Positions 24,210-29,837 of a stretch of DNA of 29,837 nt are shown here, piece after piece; positions within the stretch are counted from its first letter, which is position 1; each line of letters opens with the position of its first letter. A program made the translations under genes and the position numbers. Below the pieces are notes generated by a model, which had not been told where the DNA came from, ran no database searches, and was given only the letters and a program-made list of their open reading frames with translations. This DNA comes from Planctomycetota bacterium (lineage in GTDB: Bacteria; Planctomycetota; Phycisphaerae; Phycisphaerales; UBA1924), in assembly GCA_023432465.1 (NCBI GenBank), contig JAEYUO010000098.1, positions 1-29,837 of the forward strand, given 5' to 3'.

Positions 24210-24253
24210 GGTCTTGGTTCCGTTGTCTCGTGCTGCTCAGTCGCGGGAGGGGC

Positions 24254-25111
24254 TTACTTCTTCTGACCGAAGCGCTTGCTGACGCGACGGCGGATGATCA
24301 ACTTGGTGGATGCCTTCTTGCGGTCCCGCGTGCCGCCGCCCTTGGCGAGCGTGCCGGTGGGGCCGACAGGGGGACGATTGCCCTTGGACCGGCCCGAGCC
24401 GCCACCGAGGGGGTGGGCGTTGTGGCTCTTGGCCACGCCGCGGGTCTTGGGCCGGATGCCCAGGTGGCGGGAGAGTCCGGCCTTGCCGAGGCGGCGGTTC
24501 TGGTGGTCGGAGTTGCCGACAACGCCGATGGTGGCTCGGCAGTCGATGGGCACCTTGCGCATTTCGCCGGAGGGCAGCATGATGGTCGCGTGCTGGCCTT
24601 CCTTGTTCATGAGCTTGGCTGCGCGGCCGGCGGAGCGGCAGAGCTTGGCGCCCTCGCCGGGCTTGAGCTCGACGCAGTGGATGTCCATGCTGGTCGGGAT
24701 ATCGCGGAGCCGCATGCAGTTGCCTGCCTTGGGCTCGGCGGGGCCATCGCCGCGGGAGATCACCTTGTCGCCATCGGTCAGGCCGAGCGGAGCGATGATG
24801 TAGCGCTTCACGCCGTCGGTGTACTTCAGGAGGGCGATGCGGGCGGAACGGTTGGGGTCGTACTCGATCCCGATGACGGTCGCCTCGATGCCGTCGCGAT
24901 CGGCGCGACGGAAGTCGATGGAGCGGTACATCTTCTTCGCGCCACCGCCGCGGCCGCGGACAGTGATCTTGCCGCTGTGGTTGCGGCCGGAGGAGTTCTT
25001 CAAGGGCCGCAGGAGCGAACGCTCCGGCGAACTCTTGGTGATCTCCTCAAAGCCGCTCACCGATGCGTTTCGGCGTCCGGCGCTGGTCGGCTTGTAGATT
25101 CTGATCGACAT
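24254..25111 (-). CDS. rplB: 50S ribosomal protein L2
   Basis: The product has 285 residues. L2 supports subunit joining and the peptidyl transferase centre. The OB-fold N-domain has 'GRNHSGKITVRGRGGGAKKM' and 'YRSIDFRRADRDGIEATVIG'; the SH3-like domain has 'GEGAKLCRSAGRAAKLMNKE'. The normally near-invariant 'DHPHGGG' motif is altered to 'AHPLGGG' (232-238): the first His (H233) is kept, but the Asp and the second His are replaced. The C-terminus is basic. It starts 51 bases after rplW. Confidence 0.97.
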   Translation of the reverse strand: MSIRIYKPTSAGRRNASVSGFEEITKSSPERSLLRPLKNSSGRNHSGKITVRGRGGGAKKMYRSIDFRRADRDGIEATVIGIEYDPNRSARIALLKYTDGVKRYIIAPLGLTDGDKVISRGDGPAEPKAGNCMRLRDIPTSMDIHCVELKPGEGAKLCRSAGRAAKLMNKEGQHATIMLPSGEMRKVPIDCRATIGVVGNSDHQNRRLGKAGLSRHLGIRPKTRGVAKSHNAHPLGGGSGRSKGNRPPVGPTGTLAKGGGTRDRKKASTKLIIRRRVSKRFGQKK

Positions 25112-25162
25112 CGTGAAACCTCATCATCTCGGAGCCGGTGCGGGCGGGTCCCGCAACACGGA

Positions 25163-25441
25163 TCAGAACAGTTCGATCGTGTTTCCCTCGGCCAGGCGGA
25201 CCGTGGCGAGCTTCTGGGCGGATTCCTGGCGGATGCCGTACTTGTAGCGACGGTGCTCGCCCTTGCGGACCTGAGTGTTCACACGGTCCACCTTGACGTT
25301 GTAGAGCTCTTCGACAGCGCGCTTGATCTCAACCTTGGTAGCCTTGGGGTTGACGATGAACGCGTAGCGGTTCTGCTCGTTCATTCCCCAGGTGCCCTTC
25401 TCGGTGATGAGCGGGCGCTTGATGACATCGATGGACTTCAT
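25163..25441 (-). CDS. rplW: 50S ribosomal protein L23
   Basis: The product has 92 residues. L23 is the docking site of trigger factor and SRP at the tunnel exit. Motifs: 'IKRPLITEKGTWGMNEQNRY', 'KATKVEIKRAVEELYNVKVD' and 'RRYKYGIRQESAQKLATVRL'. Its ATG shares one base with the rplD stop (TGATG), which suggests translational coupling. The glutamate next to the exit that binds trigger factor in E. coli L23 was not individually assigned. Confidence 0.97.
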   Translation of the reverse strand: MKSIDVIKRPLITEKGTWGMNEQNRYAFIVNPKATKVEIKRAVEELYNVKVDRVNTQVRKGEHRRYKYGIRQESAQKLATVRLAEGNTIELF

Positions 25442-26127
25442 CAGGCGGCCTCCTTCTTACGACGACCGAGCGGGTTGGTCTTGGCGAGCTTGGTGGTCTG
25501 CGACTGCGGGCCGGAGAGGTAGGCCTCGAGGTCCGCCTTGGTGATCACCAGGAAGCGGTGATTGAGCATGTCGAAGCAGTTGAGCTGCGTCGGCTGGCAG
25601 AGCGTGACGGTCTCGAGGTTGCGGCCGGAGCGACGCACCGAGTCGTTGTCGATGCCGACGGCGACGAGCGCGGAGCGGTCGACCTTGATGGCATCGAGGA
25701 AGGCGATGAACTCGCGCGTCTTGGGGGCGGCCATCGCCATCGAGTCCACGATGCGGACCTCGTTGTCCACGAGCTTGGCGAGCAGCGCGTTGAGATTCGC
25801 CTTGCGGCGCATCTTCTTGGGCATGTCCTTGTGGTAGTCCTCGCGGTCACGCTGCTTGTGGTGACCGTGACCACCGCCGCGGAACTGCGGAACCTTGCGG
25901 TCGCTGTGCCGTGCGCGGCCGGTGCCCTTCTGCTTGTAGATCTTCTTGGTCGAGCCCTCGACCGCCTCGCGGTTCTTGGTACGCGACGTTCCGACGCGCC
26001 GATTGGCGTGGTACATCACGTAGGCCTGCTTGATCAACGCGGGGTTGACCTCGCCGCCGAGCTTCGCGGCATCGATGGACAGCTTGCCCACCTCGACGCC
26101 CTTCATGTTGATGACGGGGACATCCAT
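25441..26127 (-). CDS. rplD: 50S ribosomal protein L4
   Basis: The product has 228 residues. L4 reaches into the exit tunnel with L22; in E. coli it also represses the S10 operon. The tunnel loop region is recognisable: 'ANRRVGTSRTKNREAVEGST', 'KKIYKQKGTGRARHSDRKVP' and 'FRGGGHGHHKQRDREDYHKD'. The globular end includes 'ALVAVGIDNDSVRRSGRNLE' and 'LNCFDMLNHRFLVITKADLE'. It is preceded by an unusually long and structured 279-base spacer after rplC, where an autoregulatory leader could lie. Confidence 0.97.
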   Translation of the reverse strand: MDVPVINMKGVEVGKLSIDAAKLGGEVNPALIKQAYVMYHANRRVGTSRTKNREAVEGSTKKIYKQKGTGRARHSDRKVPQFRGGGHGHHKQRDREDYHKDMPKKMRRKANLNALLAKLVDNEVRIVDSMAMAAPKTREFIAFLDAIKVDRSALVAVGIDNDSVRRSGRNLETVTLCQPTQLNCFDMLNHRFLVITKADLEAYLSGPQSQTTKLAKTNPLGRRKKEAA

Positions 26128-26406
26128 CTGTCGCCTCTCGTCTGACGCCTCTCGAAGAGACTGGACACCTGTCCAGACTCACTGACCTTCGCCTATCCGG
26201 CACGCCCGCCTGTTGATTGGTGGGGACGGCTCGGAATCGACTCGGCTGTCTTTCCCGACACCGGGCGACGCGCCTGGTGCCGGTTCAACCTCTTGTTCCC
26301 GCCCGATGGTTTCCTTTCGGACCCTTCGGGCCCGACGACCGCGATTCCTCGCGAACGCCGGATGTACTGTCAACCTCGCCGCGGTGTCATTGACCGCGAT
26401 CCGGTG
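26128..26406 (-). promoter_or_regulatory. Structured rplC-rplD spacer
   Basis: This is by far the longest intercistronic gap of the cluster. It contains three hairpins: ctggaca/tgtccag arms with a 2-base spacer at 26161-26176; an 11-position stem with one mismatch at 26257-26281; and a 7-pair stem with a 3-base loop at 26318-26334. A TTGACA -35-like hexamer lies at 26368-26373 on the minus strand but no good -10 follows at 16-18 bases. A 64-codon TTG-started frame (26179-26373) crosses it and was not accepted as a gene. An internal promoter, an L4-binding leader or an RNA processing region are all possible. Confidence 0.45.
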
Positions 26407-27093
26407 TTACTTCTTCTTCTTATCCGCGAGAATCTTGGACTTGGACCGGCTGAGCCGTGCGGCGGGCCGGATCATGACAAAGCCTTCGTTCGGACCGGGG
26501 ACCGGTCCCTTGACGAGGACCAGGTTCTGGCCCGCATCAAGCTTGACAACATCGAGGGAGCGGACCGTGACGCGCTCATCGCCCATGTGCCCGGGCATCT
26601 TCTTGCCCTTCTTGAGCTTGCCCGACCAGCCGCGGTTGGTTGCGTAGCTGGCGATCGAGCCGGGGGAGCGGTGCTTGCGCTCGGTGCCGTGGCTGGCGCA
26701 CATGCCCTTGAAGTTGTGCCGCTTCATCGCGCCGGCGAAGCCCTTGCCCTTGCTGGTCGCGGTGACATCGACGTAGTCGGAGCCTTCGAGCGCGGCGGCC
26801 GTGATCTCCTGACCGAGCGAGAACTCCGCGGCCTTGTCCGCGGCGACGCGGAACTCGCGGTGGAATCGCTTGGGACCGCAGCCGGCCTTCGCGTCGTGCG
26901 CGATGACCTGATAGGTCGAGCGGCGCGGCTTGGCATCGCCCCAGCCGATCTGAACGGCCGTATAGCCGTCCGATTCGATGGTGCGGACTTGCGTGACCAC
27001 GCAGGGACCAACTTCAAGGACCGTGACGGGCACACTGACGCCCTGGTCGTTGAAGATGCGGGTCATGCCGAGCTTTTTGCCGAGCAGCAGCAT
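26407..27093 (-). CDS. rplC: 50S ribosomal protein L3
   Basis: The product has 228 residues. L3 is one of the first large-subunit proteins to assemble and sends a loop toward the peptidyl transferase centre. Motifs: 'LLLGKKLGMTRIFNDQGVSV', 'TSKGKGFAGAMKRHNFKGMC' and 'KGKKMPGHMGDERVTVRSLD'. The centre-proximal loop reads 'SPGSIASYATNRGWSGKLKK' (143-162) and lacks the Gln that is methylated in E. coli L3. The ribosome binding site ggag precedes ATG 27093. A terminator-like hairpin lies between it and rpsJ. Confidence 0.98.
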   Translation of the reverse strand: MLLLGKKLGMTRIFNDQGVSVPVTVLEVGPCVVTQVRTIESDGYTAVQIGWGDAKPRRSTYQVIAHDAKAGCGPKRFHREFRVAADKAAEFSLGQEITAAALEGSDYVDVTATSKGKGFAGAMKRHNFKGMCASHGTERKHRSPGSIASYATNRGWSGKLKKGKKMPGHMGDERVTVRSLDVVKLDAGQNLVLVKGPVPGPNEGFVMIRPAARLSRSKSKILADKKKK

Positions 27094-27161
27094 TCGAGAA
27101 CTCCGGGAGGCAATGCTTCGTGCCTCGATGGGCAGAGGAAGCAGACGGGACGGACAACAAG

Positions 27162-27188
27162 AAACCCCACACGGAGCGTGCGGGGTTT
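27162..27188 (-). terminator. Terminator-like hairpin between rpsJ and rplC (possible attenuator)
   Basis: Arms 27162-27173 and 27177-27188 form a 12-position stem (one G-T wobble on the minus strand) with a 3-base loop, followed on that strand by CTTGTTGT. It begins 7 bases after the rpsJ stop, while transcription must continue into rplC. It may act as a partial terminator that sets S10 above the rest, or as a regulated attenuator. Confidence 0.6.
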
Positions 27189-27194
27189 GGGAAA

Positions 27195-27503
27195 CTAGGC
27201 CTTGATCTTGACGAACACGCCGGCGGGGACGATGAGCCGATTCAGCGCATCGACGGTGCGGGGGTTCGGCTCGAGGATATCGATGATCCGCTTGTGCGTG
27301 CGGATCTCGAACTGCTCACGAGACTTTTTATCGATGAACGGGCTGCGGAGCACGGTGTAGCGCTCGACACGGGTCGGGAGGGGAATCGGGCCGGCGACCT
27401 TCGCGCTGGTGCGCTTGGCGTGCTCAACGATTTCCTTCGCCGAGGCGTCAAGCGCCAGATGGTCGTAGGCTTCCATTCGAATTCGGATGCGACCGCCGCT
27501 CAT
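27195..27503 (-). CDS. rpsJ: 30S ribosomal protein S10
   Basis: The product has 102 residues, the usual length. S10 is a small-subunit head protein that also works in NusB-NusG antitermination. The start ATG 27503 (M-S-G-G-R-I-R-I-R) has ggaaag upstream; the longer frame upstream covers the promoter. Motifs: 'RIRMEAYDHLALDASAKEIV', 'KVAGPIPLPTRVERYTVLRS' and 'FEIRTHKRIIDILEPNPRTV'. It is the first gene of the cluster. fusA and tuf, often just upstream, are absent; the upstream region is a divergent promoter area shared with the gene at 27702. Confidence 0.98.
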   Translation of the reverse strand: MSGGRIRIRMEAYDHLALDASAKEIVEHAKRTSAKVAGPIPLPTRVERYTVLRSPFIDKKSREQFEIRTHKRIIDILEPNPRTVDALNRLIVPAGVFVKIKA

Positions 27504-27577
27504 CGTGTCTTTCCGAGAAGGCTGCAAACAGGGACAATCCAAGGACGCAGACCCAGCGCAAACTGGGCCGAGCCGGA

Positions 27578-27605
27578 AAGATACGGGGCTCGAATCGAAT
27601 GTCAA
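27578..27605 (-). promoter_or_regulatory. Putative sigma70 promoter of the ribosomal protein cluster
   Basis: On the minus strand TTGACA (27605-27600), a 16-base spacer and TATCTT (27583-27578) form a near-consensus promoter. The -10 ends 74 bases before the rpsJ ATG. The leader would contain a small hairpin (cccag/ctggg arms at 27552-27567). Confidence 0.75.
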
Positions 27606-27701
27606 CGCGTGAGCCTGACGGGATGCGAAGATTTTGCATGTCGTCGTGGGCGGGCCGGTATGCTCACCGGAAGCCCGATGCCGATCCGATCGAGAGGAAC
27701 C

Positions 27702-29195
27702 ATGAACAACTGCCGCCGAATCGCGAGTGTCATCCGAACTGCTTGCACGCTCAATGGTGCTTTGTTAGGGTTTTCACTTATTTTGGGTATTGGCGTGCCC
27801 GCAGCACAGGGCCAGACTCCCCCCCCCGCTGCTGTTCGGGGTCAGGCGGTGGAGCTGGCTGAAGAACCGTTCTTCATGGATGAGCTCGGTTTGAGCGTGA
27901 GGTTTCCGCTTGGGAGCATCGCGCAATCCACCAAGATTGGGGATCGTCGAACGGTGCAGATCGTGCCGGAGTCCACGGAATGGGTGATCAACATCCAAAC
28001 GCCCCAGACGAGCAACCCGGATGCGACGATTCAGGATGCCGCGGACCAGACTCTCGCGCTGCTTCAGGGGGCGTACGGAGTCACCGATCCGGACCAGAAG
28101 CTGATCCTCGAGACCAAGACCAAGGTGCTTGGCCGGACGCCGAATCTTAAGGTCACGGGGGGCGCGGTCTGCGAGCGGCTGTATGTCTCCGTGCCCAGGG
28201 CCGACGGCACCAACCTCGTCAAGGGGTATTCGATCTTCAAGCCCACCCCAAACCAGTTCCTGGTGTTCGAGTTGATTACATCCGAGGACAAGTTCGCCGC
28301 GGCACAGCCGCTGTATGAAGCCAGCGTGGCGACGGCGACGTTTCTGGATATGTCCGTGGTGAATGCAACACGCGGGTCCATCGTCAAGGCCGGCGCGGCA
28401 TTCTTTGAGGGACTCACGGCTGCGGACTATGAGAAGGCGTTGACCGGGGATCGCGAGATTGTGCACCGGCTGTACCTCCCGGCCCGAACGGGCAGCGGAG
28501 GAGATGCTCAGGAACTGGGGTTCCGGACCATGCGTTTCTGGAAGGGACAGCGGTCGGAGCTTGGCGGGAATGCCGGACGCCGGGGCGGGCAACAGCAGGG
28601 ATATCTGGCCCGGATCCAGGCCCGACTGCTCCGCGGCGAGAACGTGATCGATACGGAGGGGGTGTACTTCATGCTTCCGGATCGCACGGAGGAAGCGTGG
28701 ATGCTCCGCACGGTGGTTTGGGGTCCGAAGGGCGATCGGCTGGCGATGGCGACGGAGACGGGGGCTCGCAACGGCTCGGATCTCAACGTCTCCATCAGCG
28801 ACAGCGGACAGGCGACAGAGGATGTCGAGCCGTATGTCCCGGCGGAGGGGTACATCAGCCAGTTTGAGCTGTTCCTGCTCCATCGCCTGATGATCACCAA
28901 GCAGATTCAGACGGAGCTGGGGACCTATACCTATCAGAGCCAGTCCAAGACTGTGTCGCTCCGGCGGGACCTGCTGTCCGCGGCGAAGGGCGGCTCTGCC
29001 CGTGCTGCGTGGGAAGTCCAGACGCGCTATCGCGATGAGGCGGCTCCCGTTCAGTTCACCTATTCGGCGGAGGCTGACCTGCTCCGCAGTTCGCTGGAGG
29101 ACGGGAGCGTCTGGGAGTCGGCGGATCGAGAGACTCTGCTGGCGACCTGGAGGCGCAAGGGCCTGCCGACCGGGACGGTCGGGTCGAGGCGGTAG
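27702..29195 (+). CDS. Secreted protein of unknown function
   Basis: The product has 497 residues. ATG 27702 is supported by gagagga upstream. The first ~37 residues form a signal peptide with a long hydrophobic core and a cleavage site near 'PAAQG|QT'. The mature part starts with 'EEPFFMDELGLSVRFPLGSI', continues with mixed alpha/beta sequence, and has a Gly/Gln-rich loop ('GGNAGRRGGQQQGY') near the middle. No membrane helix or sorting tail follows. I recognise no family and see no catalytic motif. It is transcribed away from rpsJ, from the same 198-base intergenic region, where TTGCAT (27634-27639) and TATGCT (27659-27664) might form a weak promoter with a 19-base spacer. The next gene follows after 128 bases. 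Confidence 0.75.
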   Translation: MNNCRRIASVIRTACTLNGALLGFSLILGIGVPAAQGQTPPPAAVRGQAVELAEEPFFMDELGLSVRFPLGSIAQSTKIGDRRTVQIVPESTEWVINIQTPQTSNPDATIQDAADQTLALLQGAYGVTDPDQKLILETKTKVLGRTPNLKVTGGAVCERLYVSVPRADGTNLVKGYSIFKPTPNQFLVFELITSEDKFAAAQPLYEASVATATFLDMSVVNATRGSIVKAGAAFFEGLTAADYEKALTGDREIVHRLYLPARTGSGGDAQELGFRTMRFWKGQRSELGGNAGRRGGQQQGYLARIQARLLRGENVIDTEGVYFMLPDRTEEAWMLRTVVWGPKGDRLAMATETGARNGSDLNVSISDSGQATEDVEPYVPAEGYISQFELFLLHRLMITKQIQTELGTYTYQSQSKTVSLRRDLLSAAKGGSARAAWEVQTRYRDEAAPVQFTYSAEADLLRSSLEDGSVWESADRETLLATWRRKGLPTGTVGSRR

Positions 29196-29323
29196 AGCGG
29201 ACCTCCTCGATTCGGGTGCGGGGCACGGATTCGGCTGGAACTCGGAACAGGAAAGTCGGTATCGTGGCAACCTGTCCGGTCGGACGGGATGGGGACGCAT
29301 GGCCTTTTTGGGAGTCGCAGCGC

Positions 29324-29725
29324 ATGACATACCGCCTTTCCACGTTCGTGATTTCCCGGCGCAGCATCAACGTGCTGGCTGGAACGCTGGCCGCGATCGG
29401 GCTGGTGGGCGCGGGGTGCCAGAGCGGCACGACTCCGGCGGTTGAGCCCGCGGCCAAGTCGGCGACGGCATCGGAAGCCCGGTATGCCGTCATCAAGGGG
29501 GAGCGGGCGGAGGTGCCGGCGATTCGGATGGGGGATGAGGAGACGATCGCTCGGATCATTGATGAAGGCGTGAACCGCAACCAGGTCATGGACCACCTGT
29601 CGCACTTGTCACTGGAGATCGGCACGCGGCTCACGGGCTCGACCGCGTGCGAAGAAGCGAATCGGTGGACGGCATCGAAGTTCCGGGAGTGGGGATTGTC
29701 GAACGTTTCACTAGCAGGCTGTTGA
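29324..29725 (+). pseudogene. M28-peptidase-like lipoprotein gene truncated by an insertion sequence
   Basis: Only 133 residues remain. ATG 29324 has gggag upstream and opens a lipoprotein signal with lipobox 'GLVGAGC' (lipidation at about C32). The mature part contains 'NRNQVMDHLSHLSLEIGTRL' and 'TGSTACEEANRWTASKFREW' followed by 'GLSNVSL', the segment that precedes the metal-binding catalytic domain of M28-type aminopeptidases and carboxypeptidases. After about 29714 the sequence switches to the end of an insertion sequence, which supplies the last residues (A-G-C) and the stop. All zinc ligands and the catalytic residues are lost, so the product cannot be an active peptidase. The remainder of the gene may lie beyond the element, outside the window. 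Confidence 0.7.
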
Positions 29726-29837
29726 AGAAGTGCCCATGAGGGCGCAACCGGGACGAGGGTGGATGCGAACAGTTGGGGATGAAGGGCACACCGGAGCGTC
29801 AGTCGGCAGTCTACCACACGTTCAACGTCGAGGACCT
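29715..29837 (+). mobile_element. Left end of an insertion sequence (partial)
   Basis: From about 29715 the sequence begins caggctgttgaagaagtgcc, the type of terminal sequence seen in many IS5/IS1182-like elements, and leads into a transposase start at 29779. The exact boundary is uncertain by a few bases because the other end and the target duplication lie outside the window. The base just before is in ctag. Confidence 0.65.
29779..29837 (+). CDS. Transposase, N-terminal fragment (window edge)
   Basis: The frame starts at ATG 29779 with gttgggg upstream and reads M-K-G-T-P-E-R-Q-S-A-V-Y-H-T-F-N-V-E-D-L to the end of the window. Openings of this kind (short polar start leading to 'NVED') occur in DDE transposases of the IS5/IS1182 type, where it is usually followed by a 'VPxDHPLR' motif. 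Only 19 codons plus part of the next are visible, so the family assignment is tentative. Confidence 0.55.
   Translation, partial: MKGTPERQSAVYHTFNVED

Noticed and set aside
26179..26373. 64-codon TTG-started frame between rplC and rplD
   Set aside because: No ribosome binding site was seen and it begins inside a TTGACA hexamer. The product is charged low-complexity sequence with no family; the hairpins in the same stretch point to a non-coding spacer.
29216..29323. Longer N-terminus for the M28-like protein
   Set aside because: The 36 extra residues would bury the lipoprotein signal, and the GTG/ATG options there lack the gggag found before 29324.

Overview
The window is a GC-rich bacterial chromosome segment, most likely from a planctomycete (Planctomycetota, probably class Phycisphaerae). 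The signs are exported proteins ending in a 'VPAPG' + hydrophobic stretch + Arg-rich sorting tail, a membrane protein with the 'CGYDLRG' zinc-ribbon signature, and long charged tails on many ribosomal proteins. The placement is inference from recognisable traits, not from a database search.

Layout. (1) 1-2335, plus strand: a 5'-partial unknown protein whose ends are built from palindromes and heptanucleotide repeats, then an exported NxxGxxAF-repeat protein with a C-terminal sorting tail. (2) 2338-5210, minus strand: a polyprenyl-phosphate-mannose synthase-like GT2 enzyme overlapping by 4 bases a 700-residue multi-pass membrane protein with C-terminal TPRs that resembles eukaryotic TMTC O-mannosyltransferases. 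(3) 5277-7585, plus strand: two membrane-anchored proteins of unknown function. (4) 7704-11707, minus strand: an exported DUF4114-like protein, a ROK-family kinase, a small membrane protein, pheS without pheT, and a Cys-rich lipoprotein; three clear intrinsic terminators separate these units and close the ribosomal cluster. (5) 11935-27503, minus strand: the fused S10-spc-alpha cluster in the order rpsJ, rplC, rplD, rplW, rplB, rpsS, rplV, rpsC, rplP, rpmC, rpsQ, rplN, rplX, rplE, rpsN, rpsH, rplF, rplR, rpsE, rplO, secY, infA, rpmJ, rpsM, rpsK, rpoA, rplQ. rpmD, adk, map and rpsD are missing from their usual places. A near-consensus promoter lies before rpsJ. (6) 27702-29837, plus strand: a secreted protein of unknown function, then an M28-peptidase-like lipoprotein gene cut off by the left end of an insertion sequence whose transposase runs out of the window.

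The cluster supplies ribosomal proteins, the RNA polymerase alpha subunit, initiation factor IF1 and the SecY translocon pore from one direction of transcription. Its most unusual member is rplV: an XRE-like helix-turn-helix region of about 70 residues is fused in frame to the N-terminus of ribosomal protein L22. The spacers rpsJ-rplC, rplC-rplD, rpsM-rpsK and rpsK-rpoA hold strong hairpins and are candidates for attenuators, processing sites or r-protein binding leaders.

No tRNA, rRNA, CRISPR array or replication origin was recognised. No gap between genes exceeds 300 bases; the largest are 279 bp (rplC-rplD), 216 bp (8436-8651, nothing recognised), 198 bp (27504-27701, divergent promoter region) and 191 bp (infA-rpmJ).
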